A stretch of DNA of 21,945 nt from a virus, in the IMG/VR virus record IMGVR_UViG_3300036760_000791, positions 1 through 21,945 of that record; one strand, written 5' to 3'. Shown here one piece after another: positions 4,962-13,436 of the stretch. The notes under the pieces were generated by a model that saw only the letters and a program-made list of their open reading frames with translations, searched no databases and was not told the origin of the DNA. Numbering within the stretch: the first letter of the stretch is position 1; each line of letters opens with the position of its first letter. The position numbers were made by a program, and so were the translations under genes.

Positions 4962-7321
4962 TGAAAAAATTTCTTGTTTTTATTTCAATTCTATTCTTGG
5001 CCGCCTCTCTCTCTGCCAATCCTGGGACGACTTATTATGTAGATGCCACTGGTGGAAATGACGACAATAACGGCACTTCCACAGAAACACCCTGGAAGAC
5101 TGTCGCCAAGGTTAATGCCTCGTCGTTCTCTGCGGGCGACTCTATCCTATTCAAGCGGGGCGAGATTTGGCGAGAACAACTGACCGTACCCTCCTCCGGC
5201 TCGGCTGGCCTGCCCATTACCTTCGGGGCATATGGGACGACAGGAGCAAATCCAATAATTAACGGGTCTGATTCGATTTCATCGTGGACTCAAGCAACGA
5301 CAAATGTAACCGGAACTGTTACTCAAAGTAATATGAGAATGAGCGTCGTTAATGGAATTGCTTTTACCGATTTTTCTGCCGCCGGAGCATTAACAAATTA
5401 TCTCGGGAACAAGTTGACTATTACAGATAGCACAGGAAAAACACTTGTTGGTTATATAAAGGCGGCGGGGAATGGAGAAACTTATGGGACAGAATTGATT
5501 ACTGCTTGGACAAATATTACCGGCCATACATTTGAAACATTTACCACGTCTGGCTCTACAATAAGCAGCGCTATTGAAACGGGGTCGGATGGGCGGGCGA
5601 GAGTGGATACTTTATCAGTTAATGGACTTCTATTAATGGCCGCGTATAATGTGACCAGAAATAGCGGAACAACACAACCTCAATTAAGATATAATGCAAA
5701 CAGTGATATGGCCGGTGGCGTTGATTGGATAGATTATACCACCATTGGGGCCCAAATTTCTTATTTTACCGGAACGGAATCTCAATATTTTGGATATAGA
5801 ACTGATGCAGCTATTGATTTTTCGGCCACAAATTCTTTAAAACAAGTTATTACCCCCTCTACCACTGGCGTTACTATTACCTCAACGGCTAATGGCGCAA
5901 CATATAACTGGACATCGGAGGATACAGGATTTAATCGCAACGACACCACCTATTCTTATTCTATCGATATTGCCCCTGTCAACGTCTGGCAGGCCACTGT
6001 TAGCACGCAACCCAATCAGGTATTTTTTGATGGAACCCGGGGAACTCTGGAAACTTCTATTTCAAATCTTACTGCCCCCAATGAATGGTATTGGGCTTCA
6101 AATGTTTTATATGTTTATATGTCCGGAGATCCATCGGGTCATATAGAAGCAAGCCAACGAAATACAGCCATTACTATATCTTCCAAAAATTATATAACGG
6201 TTGATGGGATTGATTTAAAGAATGCAAATGCTGATAATTTAAGACTTATCAACGACAGCACGGGAATTACCATTCAAAATTCTGCTATCAGCTATGCCTA
6301 TACGAACGGCATATATTCATATACAACAGGGACGAGTTATAGAGACACTTTACTTATAACTATTAATACCATTTCTTATAACGGGGCAAGCGGAATATTG
6401 CTTAGCGACTATACTAGAAACTCCACCGTTTCTCATAATAATCTCCATCACAATTGTTTAATTCATGCCACCGATGGTTTGCATGAATATTCTGGCGGTA
6501 TTTATGTTGGATTAGGAAATACCTCTGCAATTGTGTCAGAATACAACACTGTTTATAGTAATGGTCTAACCTCAGATACCAATGAAGGGATGGGTATCTG
6601 GTATGACACGATAACGTCTGGTTTGAATTCTATTATCAGATATAATTTGGTTTATAGTAATAGTGATGTGGGAATTCGGTTTGAAAATGTCAATCAAGGA
6701 CAGATGTACTACAATATTTCTTATAGTAATTATGAAGGAATAAGGGTTCATTCTTCTAGTGCTTCATATTCGAACAATACTAACCTCATTTATAATAATA
6801 TGATTTATAATAATACGACTTACGGAATATTTATTCGCGGAGTGAATGGCGTAAATAATCTCCAAAATAATGTTTTTAAAAATAATATTTCTTTAGGCAA
6901 TGGTACCAGTCAATTGCGCGCTACGGTTGGTGGTGACAATAACGGAACAACAGGAAGTGGGAATATTTATACATATAATTCTTTCGGTCTGGAGGCCACC
7001 AATTTTATAGAATGGGGTGCGGGAACATATAAATCTACTTATGCTGATTGGGAAATTGTTTATGGTGGCACAACTCATTCCGTAGAAACTGATCCGCTTA
7101 TGACCGACCCCGCCAATGGCGACTTCACCCTCCAGTCCACCTCCCCCTGCATCAACGCTGGAATGAATGTCGGGCTGACAAGGGATTATGTGGGGAATCC
7201 TGTGCCTTGGGGAAATATCATCTATCCGATAATCTCACCCATTATAATAACACCCATATGGGGGATAATAACCGATGACAAGGTGGACATCGGAGCTTAT
7301 GAATATAACTGGAGAAAATGA
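4958..7321 (+). CDS. Secreted right-handed beta-helix protein with signal peptide
   Basis: A 787-aa protein. Residues 1-20 (MMKKFLVFISILFLAASLSA) are a textbook Sec signal peptide with a likely cleavage before N21. YYVDATGGNDDNNGT and PWKTVAKVN follow, the usual N-terminus of secreted parallel beta-helix proteins (DUF1565-like). The centre, about residues 400-660, carries beta-helix rungs rich in Asn (repeats like 'N.I..N...GI'). The C-terminus, DPLMTDPANGDFTLQSTSP through VDIGAYEY, is the module typical of bacterial secreted beta-helix proteins (choice-of-anchor Q type), but it is interrupted by an extra Ile/Pro-rich stretch. A leader peptide is unexpected in a phage structural cluster. The product may be an exported polysaccharide-binding or -degrading protein changing the infected cell's surface, or a spike with a residual leader. 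Base composition is mosaic. The start lacks a clear ribosome binding site and overlaps the previous stop. Confidence 0.8.
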   Translation: MMKKFLVFISILFLAASLSANPGTTYYVDATGGNDDNNGTSTETPWKTVAKVNASSFSAGDSILFKRGEIWREQLTVPSSGSAGLPITFGAYGTTGANPIINGSDSISSWTQATTNVTGTVTQSNMRMSVVNGIAFTDFSAAGALTNYLGNKLTITDSTGKTLVGYIKAAGNGETYGTELITAWTNITGHTFETFTTSGSTISSAIETGSDGRARVDTLSVNGLLLMAAYNVTRNSGTTQPQLRYNANSDMAGGVDWIDYTTIGAQISYFTGTESQYFGYRTDAAIDFSATNSLKQVITPSTTGVTITSTANGATYNWTSEDTGFNRNDTTYSYSIDIAPVNVWQATVSTQPNQVFFDGTRGTLETSISNLTAPNEWYWASNVLYVYMSGDPSGHIEASQRNTAITISSKNYITVDGIDLKNANADNLRLINDSTGITIQNSAISYAYTNGIYSYTTGTSYRDTLLITINTISYNGASGILLSDYTRNSTVSHNNLHHNCLIHATDGLHEYSGGIYVGLGNTSAIVSEYNTVYSNGLTSDTNEGMGIWYDTITSGLNSIIRYNLVYSNSDVGIRFENVNQGQMYYNISYSNYEGIRVHSSSASYSNNTNLIYNNMIYNNTTYGIFIRGVNGVNNLQNNVFKNNISLGNGTSQLRATVGGDNNGTTGSGNIYTYNSFGLEATNFIEWGAGTYKSTYADWEIVYGGTTHSVETDPLMTDPANGDFTLQSTSPCINAGMNVGLTRDYVGNPVPWGNIIYPIISPIIITPIWGIITDDKVDIGAYEYNWRK

Positions 7322-7530
7322 TGGAGAATAACGAAAAGAAACGATTTGGAAGAAGGGCTGGGATGGCCGCTATTACGATTATCTTGGCAACCGTTGCTTA
7401 CTATATCTGCATGTTTCGTGGTGTGGATTTATCCTGGTTTTCTGAATATGTAAAAACTCTTCTTTATGTCACGGGATTTGTTATCGGAGGATTAACAATT
7501 ACTGACTCTGTTCAGAATTGGAGGAAATAA
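7318..7530 (+). CDS. Two-span small membrane protein, holin-like
   Basis: A 70-aa protein with a basic N-terminus (MMENNEKKRFGRR), a first membrane segment at about residues 15-32 (MAAITIILATVAYYICMF), a short loop and a second segment at about 45-63 (KTLLYVTGFVIGGLTIT), ending in charged residues. Size and topology fit phage holins, which form inner-membrane lesions timing lysis; the second span resembles the Gly-rich second helix of several small phage holins. GGAGAAA precedes the start, the gene overlaps the previous stop by 4 bp, and the next gene begins immediately. No endolysin is adjacent in the window, so the holin role is plausible but unproven. Confidence 0.6.
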   Translation: MMENNEKKRFGRRAGMAAITIILATVAYYICMFRGVDLSWFSEYVKTLLYVTGFVIGGLTITDSVQNWRK

Positions 7531-7776
7531 ATGCTTTATTTATTCCTAATCTGTTTGGCCCTGGCAGGCTTAAATATCGTCCAGGTCATTCTCCATTACC
7601 ATGAAAAGAAAGAGCTCTTTGACCGCTACATGGCAGGAGATTATCGTGCCTACAATTATTACACAAAGGAATATCCGATTGAACTCAAGGACAAAGAAAA
7701 GGCACTTGAGAAGGAAAGAGGCAGGGTTCTGAGTGATGAAGAAATTGCAGAAAGAGAGGCGGCTGAAGGATTTTAA
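7531..7776 (+). CDS. Small single-span membrane protein
   Basis: An 81-aa protein with a good ribosome binding site (GGAGG) and no gap from the preceding gene. Residues 1-23 (MLYLFLICLALAGLNIVQVI) are one membrane anchor with no typical cleavage site; the rest is soluble and charged, with MAGDYRAYNYYTKEYP in the middle and a helical acidic C-terminus. Short N-anchored proteins with a 'MA(R/G)DYxxY' segment are often found next to phage holin or portal genes, but their role is not established. A spanin-like or holin-partner role is possible, though I see neither a lipobox nor an outer-membrane partner. Confidence 0.6.
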   Translation: MLYLFLICLALAGLNIVQVILHYHEKKELFDRYMAGDYRAYNYYTKEYPIELKDKEKALEKERGRVLSDEEIAEREAAEGF

Positions 7777-7778
7777 AA

Positions 7779-9827
7779 ATGACTGACGAAGAAAAGTTTA
7801 AACCGACTGCAGGCGAAGACCTTCGAGGAGATCGCCGTGAACACTACCAGTTTATCGAGGAAGACTGGCGGTCAAATCCAGTTGTAAAAAACAATCATGG
7901 CTATTGGGAGGAATATATTGCCTGGTTTGAGGGCGATCAATATACCAAGTACATTAAAGCCATTGGAAGTCTTAAATCCATAGAGGCTCAGGTCAAAAGG
8001 GAAACAAAAAATGTTTATAACCGGATTCTCCCGCTTATTCGGCAAATGTGGGGAGAGATCCGATATGTTCATAACTTTTATACGGAGCCTAATACCACAG
8101 AATCAGAAGATGTCAAAGCAGCAAACGTGTCTTCTGCCCTCATTGAATACACAAATTATCTTAGAAATTTTAATTTCAAAATAAACTTTGCCAAGCTTTG
8201 GGCTCTAGTTACAAGTTGTGTTTTCTGGAAGGAATGGTGGAATAGAAACCTTCAAGGTTCAATTCAAGGAGAAAAGGGTCTCGTTGATGTCCAGGGTGAT
8301 ATTGATTATAACTGGGTAAATCCTTTTAATATTCGGCTTGATGCGTTAGCTCAGGGAAGAGAAGAGTGGCGTTATATCATTGAAGGGAAAAGGGTTCCCG
8401 TATCTTCTGTCGAGGATGAATTTGGCCTTCCAAGGGGAACACTTAAACCTGACCCCTGGGAACCAGACTCTGGTCTTTTTGAAAGGACAGAGATGGAAAG
8501 GCCGAAAGAAGAGACAGTCATCAGAAAAGAATATTGGACTATAAAACGTCCAGGATACGAGAAAGGAATCTTTGCGGTTTCAGCGGGTGGCTTTCTTCTT
8601 TATCATAAATCAAATCCAACGCCGAAAGCACAAATCCCATATTTTCTTCTTCCTGGTGCATTGCCAAAACTTGGTGAACAATATGGAGATTCCATGGTTC
8701 GTATTGCTCAGGCAGGTCAACGCCGGTTTAATAAAATCGGTTCTGAAGTTGATGAATATGTCGAGTATTACAAGCCAAAGGCGATGATTCCAAAGAACAG
8801 TCTTAATCCAAGGGAAAAGATTTCTTTTACCAGGGCTGGAACTGACTTTATCGAATATAATCCTGGGTTTGGGACACCTTATTGGCAGAATCCTCCAGCA
8901 TTCCCTGAAATTGCTATCCGATGGCTAACTTTCCAAGAAAAAGAGATTGAGACAGAAACCTCTGTTCGGGAATCAAGCTATGGCCGACTTCCCAAATATT
9001 CTTCTCGTGCTTCTGGAGTTCTTTTTGAAGGATTAAGAGAGCAGGATGTTAAGGTGCTTTTCCCTGTTATTGAGGCTCAAGACATCGAGCTTTCCTCGGC
9101 GATGAAATTAAGGCTCGAAATTATTCAGCAGAAATATGACCTTCCTCGTTTAGTTAAGGTTCTCGGAAGAGATAAAAAGAGAGAGACAGCCTATATCAAA
9201 GGCGCAGAGATAAGAAACAACACAGATGTTAGGGTTCAATCTGGGGTTGATATTATCAGCACAAAACTTGCAAAGAGGGAAGTTGTAATGACTTTGATTG
9301 AGAAGGGCTTAATCACCGATCCGAGAAAAGCCTTTGAGCTTTTAGGCATTAAAACCGTTGAAGAATATATGGCAGAAGAGTTTGTTGATGAGCGTCAGGC
9401 AAATCGTTATGTAGATATTATGAAGAGGAAAGACATTTATATTGCTGTCAATCCTGAAGATAACCATGACATTCATTATCGAATTTTTAACAACTTCAGA
9501 AAATCCGAAGAATTTGAGACTTTACCCAAAAAACGAAAAGAGAATTTTGAAAGGCGGATTGCAGAAATAAAAAGCTTTCAGGCTGGAAAGCCAGGGCCAG
9601 GAGAAGCCGCCAAGGCAAGTCCAGAAGCTACGGTAGGAGCACCTGGACCTGAGGCGGTTCCTGCTGTGGCTGCTCCTGCAACCGTAGCACCAGGACCTGG
9701 TATAGAATTACCTGGTGGCACAGCGGGGACTCCTGGGGCTACGGCTCCAGGAACGGCACCTTCTCCTGAAGAGTTGGCAAGAATTATTTTGGAAGAGACA
9801 ATGCGTCAAGGAGGCGCAGCAGTATGA
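7779..9827 (+). CDS. Portal protein
   Basis: A 682-aa protein, about the length of P22-like portals (roughly 725 aa). The N-terminal half contains the portal-like segment YNRILPLIRQMWGEIRYVHN followed by a helical wing region and EYTNYLRNFNFKINFAKLWA; the middle (about 300-480) includes GEQYGDSMVRIAQAGQRRFN and a segment that would correspond to the long stem helices. Residues 602-682 are a low-complexity Pro/Ala/Gly tail ending in a short amphipathic helix (SPEELARIILEETMRQ). The portal dodecamer forms the DNA entry and exit pore at one capsid vertex and nucleates head assembly. Its position between terminase and scaffold/capsid genes supports the call strongly. The ribosome binding site is weak (GAAGGA). 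Confidence 0.85.
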   Translation: MTDEEKFKPTAGEDLRGDRREHYQFIEEDWRSNPVVKNNHGYWEEYIAWFEGDQYTKYIKAIGSLKSIEAQVKRETKNVYNRILPLIRQMWGEIRYVHNFYTEPNTTESEDVKAANVSSALIEYTNYLRNFNFKINFAKLWALVTSCVFWKEWWNRNLQGSIQGEKGLVDVQGDIDYNWVNPFNIRLDALAQGREEWRYIIEGKRVPVSSVEDEFGLPRGTLKPDPWEPDSGLFERTEMERPKEETVIRKEYWTIKRPGYEKGIFAVSAGGFLLYHKSNPTPKAQIPYFLLPGALPKLGEQYGDSMVRIAQAGQRRFNKIGSEVDEYVEYYKPKAMIPKNSLNPREKISFTRAGTDFIEYNPGFGTPYWQNPPAFPEIAIRWLTFQEKEIETETSVRESSYGRLPKYSSRASGVLFEGLREQDVKVLFPVIEAQDIELSSAMKLRLEIIQQKYDLPRLVKVLGRDKKRETAYIKGAEIRNNTDVRVQSGVDIISTKLAKREVVMTLIEKGLITDPRKAFELLGIKTVEEYMAEEFVDERQANRYVDIMKRKDIYIAVNPEDNHDIHYRIFNNFRKSEEFETLPKKRKENFERRIAEIKSFQAGKPGPGEAAKASPEATVGAPGPEAVPAVAAPATVAPGPGIELPGGTAGTPGATAPGTAPSPEELARIILEETMRQGGAAV

Positions 9828-10189
9828 CACATTTAGTTTCAATAAAAGTATTGGCGGAGATGACAGGCTATAGTGAAGCAGAAATTTTAGATCTTATTGA
9901 GAATAAAAATGGCTTTATTAATGGCAAGTATCTTCCTTATCGTTACTATGAGCGAGAGGGTGGCAGGCTTTATGAGTTTCCCTTGGAGGAGGTACTTGCG
10001 GTATTACCCAAGCGAATAACGCCTGTTTCCGCAACGTCTAGCTTAACTAAGGACGAAATGACTTCAGTTGTTTTTGATGAAAACCTAAAAGACGAAATAT
10101 CTTCCGAGGCTTTTATCTCACATCTTGAAGAGAAAATAACAACGGTTCCTGTGAGAATGAGAGGAAGGCCGAGGAAAAAGGAGAAATAA
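9824..10189 (+). CDS. Small HTH protein with C-terminal AT-hook
   Basis: A 121-aa protein. Residues 4-61 (VSIKVLAEMTGYSEAEILDL, then RYYEREGGRLYEFPLEEVLAV) look like a MerR/excisionase-type winged helix-turn-helix. Residues 111-119, RMRGRPRKK, are an AT-hook: the GRP core flanked by basic residues that binds the minor groove of AT-rich DNA. A Ser/Thr/acidic linker joins the two. The start overlaps the portal stop (ATGA) with GGAGG upstream. A DNA-binding protein among head genes might organise packaged DNA or give late regulatory feedback; its target is unknown, though the AT-rich region at 740-1100 is an obvious candidate. Confidence 0.6.
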   Translation: MTHLVSIKVLAEMTGYSEAEILDLIENKNGFINGKYLPYRYYEREGGRLYEFPLEEVLAVLPKRITPVSATSSLTKDEMTSVVFDENLKDEISSEAFISHLEEKITTVPVRMRGRPRKKEK

Positions 10190-10193
10190 AAAC

Positions 10194-11291
10194 ATGAAAG
10201 AACCAGCCGAAACCGTTGAAAAGGACAGAAATGCTCCCTCAAATTGGGACGAGGCTAGGGAACAAATTAAAGAACTTTTCTCTGAAGAAGCCAAAGGAGA
10301 GACCGAAACTGAAGCCTTGCCTACGGCAGAAGGAGAAAAGGAAAAGAAACCCTGCGAAACTTGCCCAGATGAGAAAGGGCAAGTAGAGGCTAAGGAACAA
10401 GGGGCCGAAGAAGCGCAAGTCCCGCATCTCTGGATCATTGACGAAGCAGGAATGAAAGTCCCAGCAATTTTCAAGGCGGATGGTAAGGTTTATGTGCCTG
10501 ATCATCCTGAGCAAATCTCAACTTGGATTGGACATGGGATTCATTCCTCCACCCGAAACGCTGATCTAAATAGACGGGAGAAAGAGCTTAATGAGGCCGC
10601 GGCTGTCGTTAACATGCTCAAAAAAGCCTATGAGGAAGGAAGACTTGTGGTCAAGGATGCTCCTCCAGGTAAAGGCCAGCCCTCCGCAAAGGAAGAGGTT
10701 GAGCCTGAGCCAGAAGAAGAGGAAGACATCTTAACTGATCCGGTAATCCTCAAAGAACGTATGGCAAGAAAGAGTCTGGAAAAGAAGCTTGAGGAGATTG
10801 CCTCAAAGCTTGAAAAAACTTCAGCAGAATCAGAGGAGTTTAAGAAGGCATACTTGAAGGAAAAAATAGCTGTCGTTTATAACGAACTCAAAAAAGACAT
10901 GGAATCCCATGCTAAAAAATATCCACTTGCTGTAACCACTAAAAACGAAAAGAGAGTCTGGGAACTGCTAGCTGAAAAGGATGAACAAGGTCAACTTGTT
11001 TATCCCGATGTTGAAAGTGCAATGAAGGCTGTGCATGAAGAGGAAATTAAAGCCTTCCGTCAATATGTAAAAGAGAATCCAGACCTTGTCAAAGAGGAGA
11101 AGGATAAAATTATCACAAAATTCCTCGAAGATCAGAAGGCAAAAAACGAGGCTCCAGTTGCCTCTCCCTCTGGGGCTCCGGCTGGCAGCGGGCCAACATC
11201 GGAGTTCGGAGAGATTAAGGGCATGAAGGACGCTATCCCAATAATGAAAAAGTTTCTAGCCGAAACTAAAAGTGCAGGGGAAAAAATTTAG
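10194..11291 (+). CDS. Scaffold protein (probable)
   Basis: A 365-aa acidic, largely helical protein directly before the capsid gene, the standard position of a scaffold. Residues 1-75 are disordered and Glu-rich with an odd CETC pair at 54-57; residues 78-122 form a small globular part (HLWIIDEAGMKVPAIFKADG); residues 125-150 and 185-245 are coiled-coil helices; a Pro/Ser/Gly linker leads to a C-terminal amphipathic helix (GMKDAIPIMKKFLAETKSAG) that resembles coat-binding tails of scaffolds. Scaffolds guide procapsid assembly and are then released or degraded. AAGGAGA precedes the start. No protease domain is visible, so proteolysis would need another gene. Confidence 0.72.
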   Translation: MKEPAETVEKDRNAPSNWDEAREQIKELFSEEAKGETETEALPTAEGEKEKKPCETCPDEKGQVEAKEQGAEEAQVPHLWIIDEAGMKVPAIFKADGKVYVPDHPEQISTWIGHGIHSSTRNADLNRREKELNEAAAVVNMLKKAYEEGRLVVKDAPPGKGQPSAKEEVEPEPEEEEDILTDPVILKERMARKSLEKKLEEIASKLEKTSAESEEFKKAYLKEKIAVVYNELKKDMESHAKKYPLAVTTKNEKRVWELLAEKDEQGQLVYPDVESAMKAVHEEEIKAFRQYVKENPDLVKEEKDKIITKFLEDQKAKNEAPVASPSGAPAGSGPTSEFGEIKGMKDAIPIMKKFLAETKSAGEKI

Positions 11292-11307
11292 TTAAGGAGA
11301 AAAGATT

Positions 11308-12558
11308 ATGGCATTCGATATTAGTACACAAGACAAACTTTACAACGAGATGGTAGCTCCCGCAATTGTCTCAGAAGTCCGGTCCCGCTCCAAGTTCCTT
11401 GACATGATAAAAAAGCGTTGGGATACGATTGATGCCCACGGTAGATATTTCAAGCAGAGGATGAATTTTGCTGGTAGCCAAGCATACGGTGCAAAATCGA
11501 ATGATACGTATCCAACAGCCCAACAGGGAACACCTGGTGAGAGCCTGGTGCGTGTCAAACGTTTTGAGATGTTCTCGCTTGGCTTTGATGGTCTGAGCAT
11601 TGAACTTGCAGAAAGAGGTGGATCACCAATTGACCCCGAGGACTTTGAACAGGAGGAGCTTTTCAAGAGTATGGCGGATGATATGTCCCGTCAGCTTTTG
11701 GGAGATGGTTCAGGACATATAGCTCAGTGCAATGGCGCAGGATCCTCAACGACAACCCTTGTTCTTGATTCGCCTCGTTATGCAAAGCCCACAATGTTTT
11801 TAAAACCAGGAAGAGTTATTGATGTTCATAAGGCTGATGGTACAAAAGAAGTTGATTCTATTGCTATCGCTTCTGTGGATTCAGATACTCAAGTTACGCT
11901 TGCTTCAGCACAGACATGGTCTGACGATTCCTGGGTTTACAGTGAAGACAGCTATGTTGCTAGTGAGGCTGTTGGGAAAGGCGAGATTATGGGACTTATG
12001 GGCATAATCTCAGATGCTGATCCCCCGAAGCCAAACGATTCAGCTGGACTACAGGGACTTCTTGTTGCAAGTTACCCTCAATGGAAAGCTCTGGTTTTTG
12101 GAAACTCAGGAGTGAAGCGGCCATTTGTTGAAGACCTTTTGCTTCAGGCCATGGATGAAGCGGTTGATTATGGTGAGATCAGTGTTATTCTCTATACTAG
12201 AGCACTTCGCAGAATATGGAAAGCATACCTGGATAGTTTTAGGACAAATACGAATCCTGACAAGATACAGTGGGGAGGTTGGGTAGGACTTCCTTTCTAT
12301 TATGACGGGAAGAATATTCCTATGATTACCGACAAATTCATCCCCGATGGAACTATTCTTGGCCTGGCAGAGGATGAACTGACAATCCATCTCGTTAAGA
12401 AAAGCTGGATTACCTGGGAAAAGGTTGGTAATTCAATTCTTCAGAAAGTTGCAAACAAAAATGCTTTTGTTTCTGAAGGTCACATCTTTGGAAACTTAGG
12501 TGTTCGTTCAAGGGCTCCTTTCTTCAAGATCACTGACCTTGACGAGACAACGGTTTAA
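11308..12558 (+). CDS. Major capsid protein
   Basis: A 416-aa protein following the scaffold with AAGGAGA before the ATG. The architecture fits an HK97-fold coat: an N-terminal helical arm (STQDKLYNEMVAPAIVSEVR), an extended E-loop region (about 50-100), a segment LVRVKRFEMFSLGFDGLSIE typical of coat proteins whose beta-hairpin follows the E-loop, a central insert (about 140-220) rich in beta strands, and a C-terminal P/A-domain portion with PFFKITDLDE at the end. The protein begins with MAFDIS, without a cleavable prodomain. Gene order and length make this assignment firm even without one diagnostic motif. Confidence 0.85.
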   Translation: MAFDISTQDKLYNEMVAPAIVSEVRSRSKFLDMIKKRWDTIDAHGRYFKQRMNFAGSQAYGAKSNDTYPTAQQGTPGESLVRVKRFEMFSLGFDGLSIELAERGGSPIDPEDFEQEELFKSMADDMSRQLLGDGSGHIAQCNGAGSSTTTLVLDSPRYAKPTMFLKPGRVIDVHKADGTKEVDSIAIASVDSDTQVTLASAQTWSDDSWVYSEDSYVASEAVGKGEIMGLMGIISDADPPKPNDSAGLQGLLVASYPQWKALVFGNSGVKRPFVEDLLLQAMDEAVDYGEISVILYTRALRRIWKAYLDSFRTNTNPDKIQWGGWVGLPFYYDGKNIPMITDKFIPDGTILGLAEDELTIHLVKKSWITWEKVGNSILQKVANKNAFVSEGHIFGNLGVRSRAPFFKITDLDETTV

Positions 12559-12567
12559 TTGAAGCTC

Positions 12568-12598
12568 TGAAGGAAGGGCTTGGATAGCCCTTCCTTCA
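12568..12598 (+). other. Strong hairpin after the capsid gene, no U-tract
   Basis: TGAAGGAAGGGCT (12568-12580) and AGCCCTTCCTTCA (12586-12598) pair perfectly over 13 bp around the 5-nt loop TGGAT. No T-run follows, so it is not a canonical terminator. Sitting just 3' of the most highly expressed late gene, it may stabilise or process the capsid mRNA, or cause partial termination. Confidence 0.8.
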
Positions 12599-12614
12599 TA
12601 TTGCGAGATGGAAA

Positions 12615-13031
12615 ATGGTCGAGAAACCAGAACGCTGGATTTTAGAAGAAATCAAACTTATGGATCCAGAACTCTATCCTCATTATTTCTCAAGGTATCG
12701 GAAATGGATGATAGTTAAAGATTTTCCAAGAAGATTGCCAGGCATCACAGACTATGACCCGATAAGTGGAAAAAACTTCATTGTTGAGGCTGTCGTTGAG
12801 GATTCAAAGCACAATCCACTTCCATTAGATGCAAAAGTTGTAAAAGCACTTAGACGCTCTCTCTTTAACCACAATAACAAACCGCTTGGAAGTTACTTGG
12901 AAGAGATTGATAGGGAGGAAGAAGAGAAGGCGAGGGAAATGCAGGCTGAAGCCAGGTTAATGAGGAGAGAGGCGGCTAAGAAAATCCGTAAGTTTCAAAC
13001 CAGCGAAACTTTTGTTTTAGGAGGAAAATAG
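12615..13031 (+). CDS. Small virion or head-completion candidate
   Basis: A 138-aa protein right after the capsid gene. Residues 1-90 hold a compact domain with LMDPELYPHYFSRYRKWMIV and GITDYDPISGKNFIVEAVVE; residues 95-135 are a long Glu/Arg-rich helix (LEEIDREEEEKAREMQAEAR) that should be a coiled coil. I do not recognise the family. Location between coat and neck genes suggests a head-associated or completion role. A weak ribosome binding site (GAGATGGA) lies just before the ATG, so the upstream hairpin (12568-12598) may govern its expression. Confidence 0.6.
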   Translation: MVEKPERWILEEIKLMDPELYPHYFSRYRKWMIVKDFPRRLPGITDYDPISGKNFIVEAVVEDSKHNPLPLDAKVVKALRRSLFNHNNKPLGSYLEEIDREEEEKAREMQAEARLMRREAAKKIRKFQTSETFVLGGK

Positions 13032-13033
13032 AA

Positions 13034-13420
13034 ATGGCTGAACCAATCTATAATGTAAAAGAGATTGAGAGGCTCCGTTCAAAGAAGATTTTAATCTTTA
13101 GTGGAACTAAAACAGAAACAAGCAACACAAAGAGCACGCCGATTGATGTTTCTCAATACAAAGAAGCAACCTTTTATTTAGAAGCTACAGCAAAGAGCGG
13201 TACGAATCCAACATTGACCGTAACAATCGTAGATCGACATCCGCATTCGGGGTCAACCACCTGGTACACGATTGTTACTTTTACCCAGTTGACAGACGTA
13301 GGATCAGAGAGAAAGGTTCTTGCGGCAAATATCGGCAGTAAAATAGCGGCTGTTTTCACAATTGGTGGAACAGGAACCCCATCTTGGACATTCAATCTGT
13401 ACGCTATCGTTAAGATTTAA
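13034..13420 (+). CDS. Beta-sandwich protein, possible decoration or head fibre protein
   Basis: A 128-aa protein with a strong AGGAGG site two bases after the previous stop. After a short helical N-terminus it is an alternating beta pattern: KILIFSGTKTETSNT, ATFYLEATAKSG, LTVTIVDRHPHSGSTTWYTI, AAVFTIGGTGTPSWTFNLYA. This is typical of single-domain capsid decoration or fibre proteins with an immunoglobulin- or jelly-roll-like fold. It resembles the 132-aa protein at 4563-4961. A hairpin without U-tract follows (13437-13469). The precise family is not recognised. Confidence 0.55.
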   Translation: MAEPIYNVKEIERLRSKKILIFSGTKTETSNTKSTPIDVSQYKEATFYLEATAKSGTNPTLTVTIVDRHPHSGSTTWYTIVTFTQLTDVGSERKVLAANIGSKIAAVFTIGGTGTPSWTFNLYAIVKI

Positions 13421-13436
13421 AACGAGACGAATAAGA

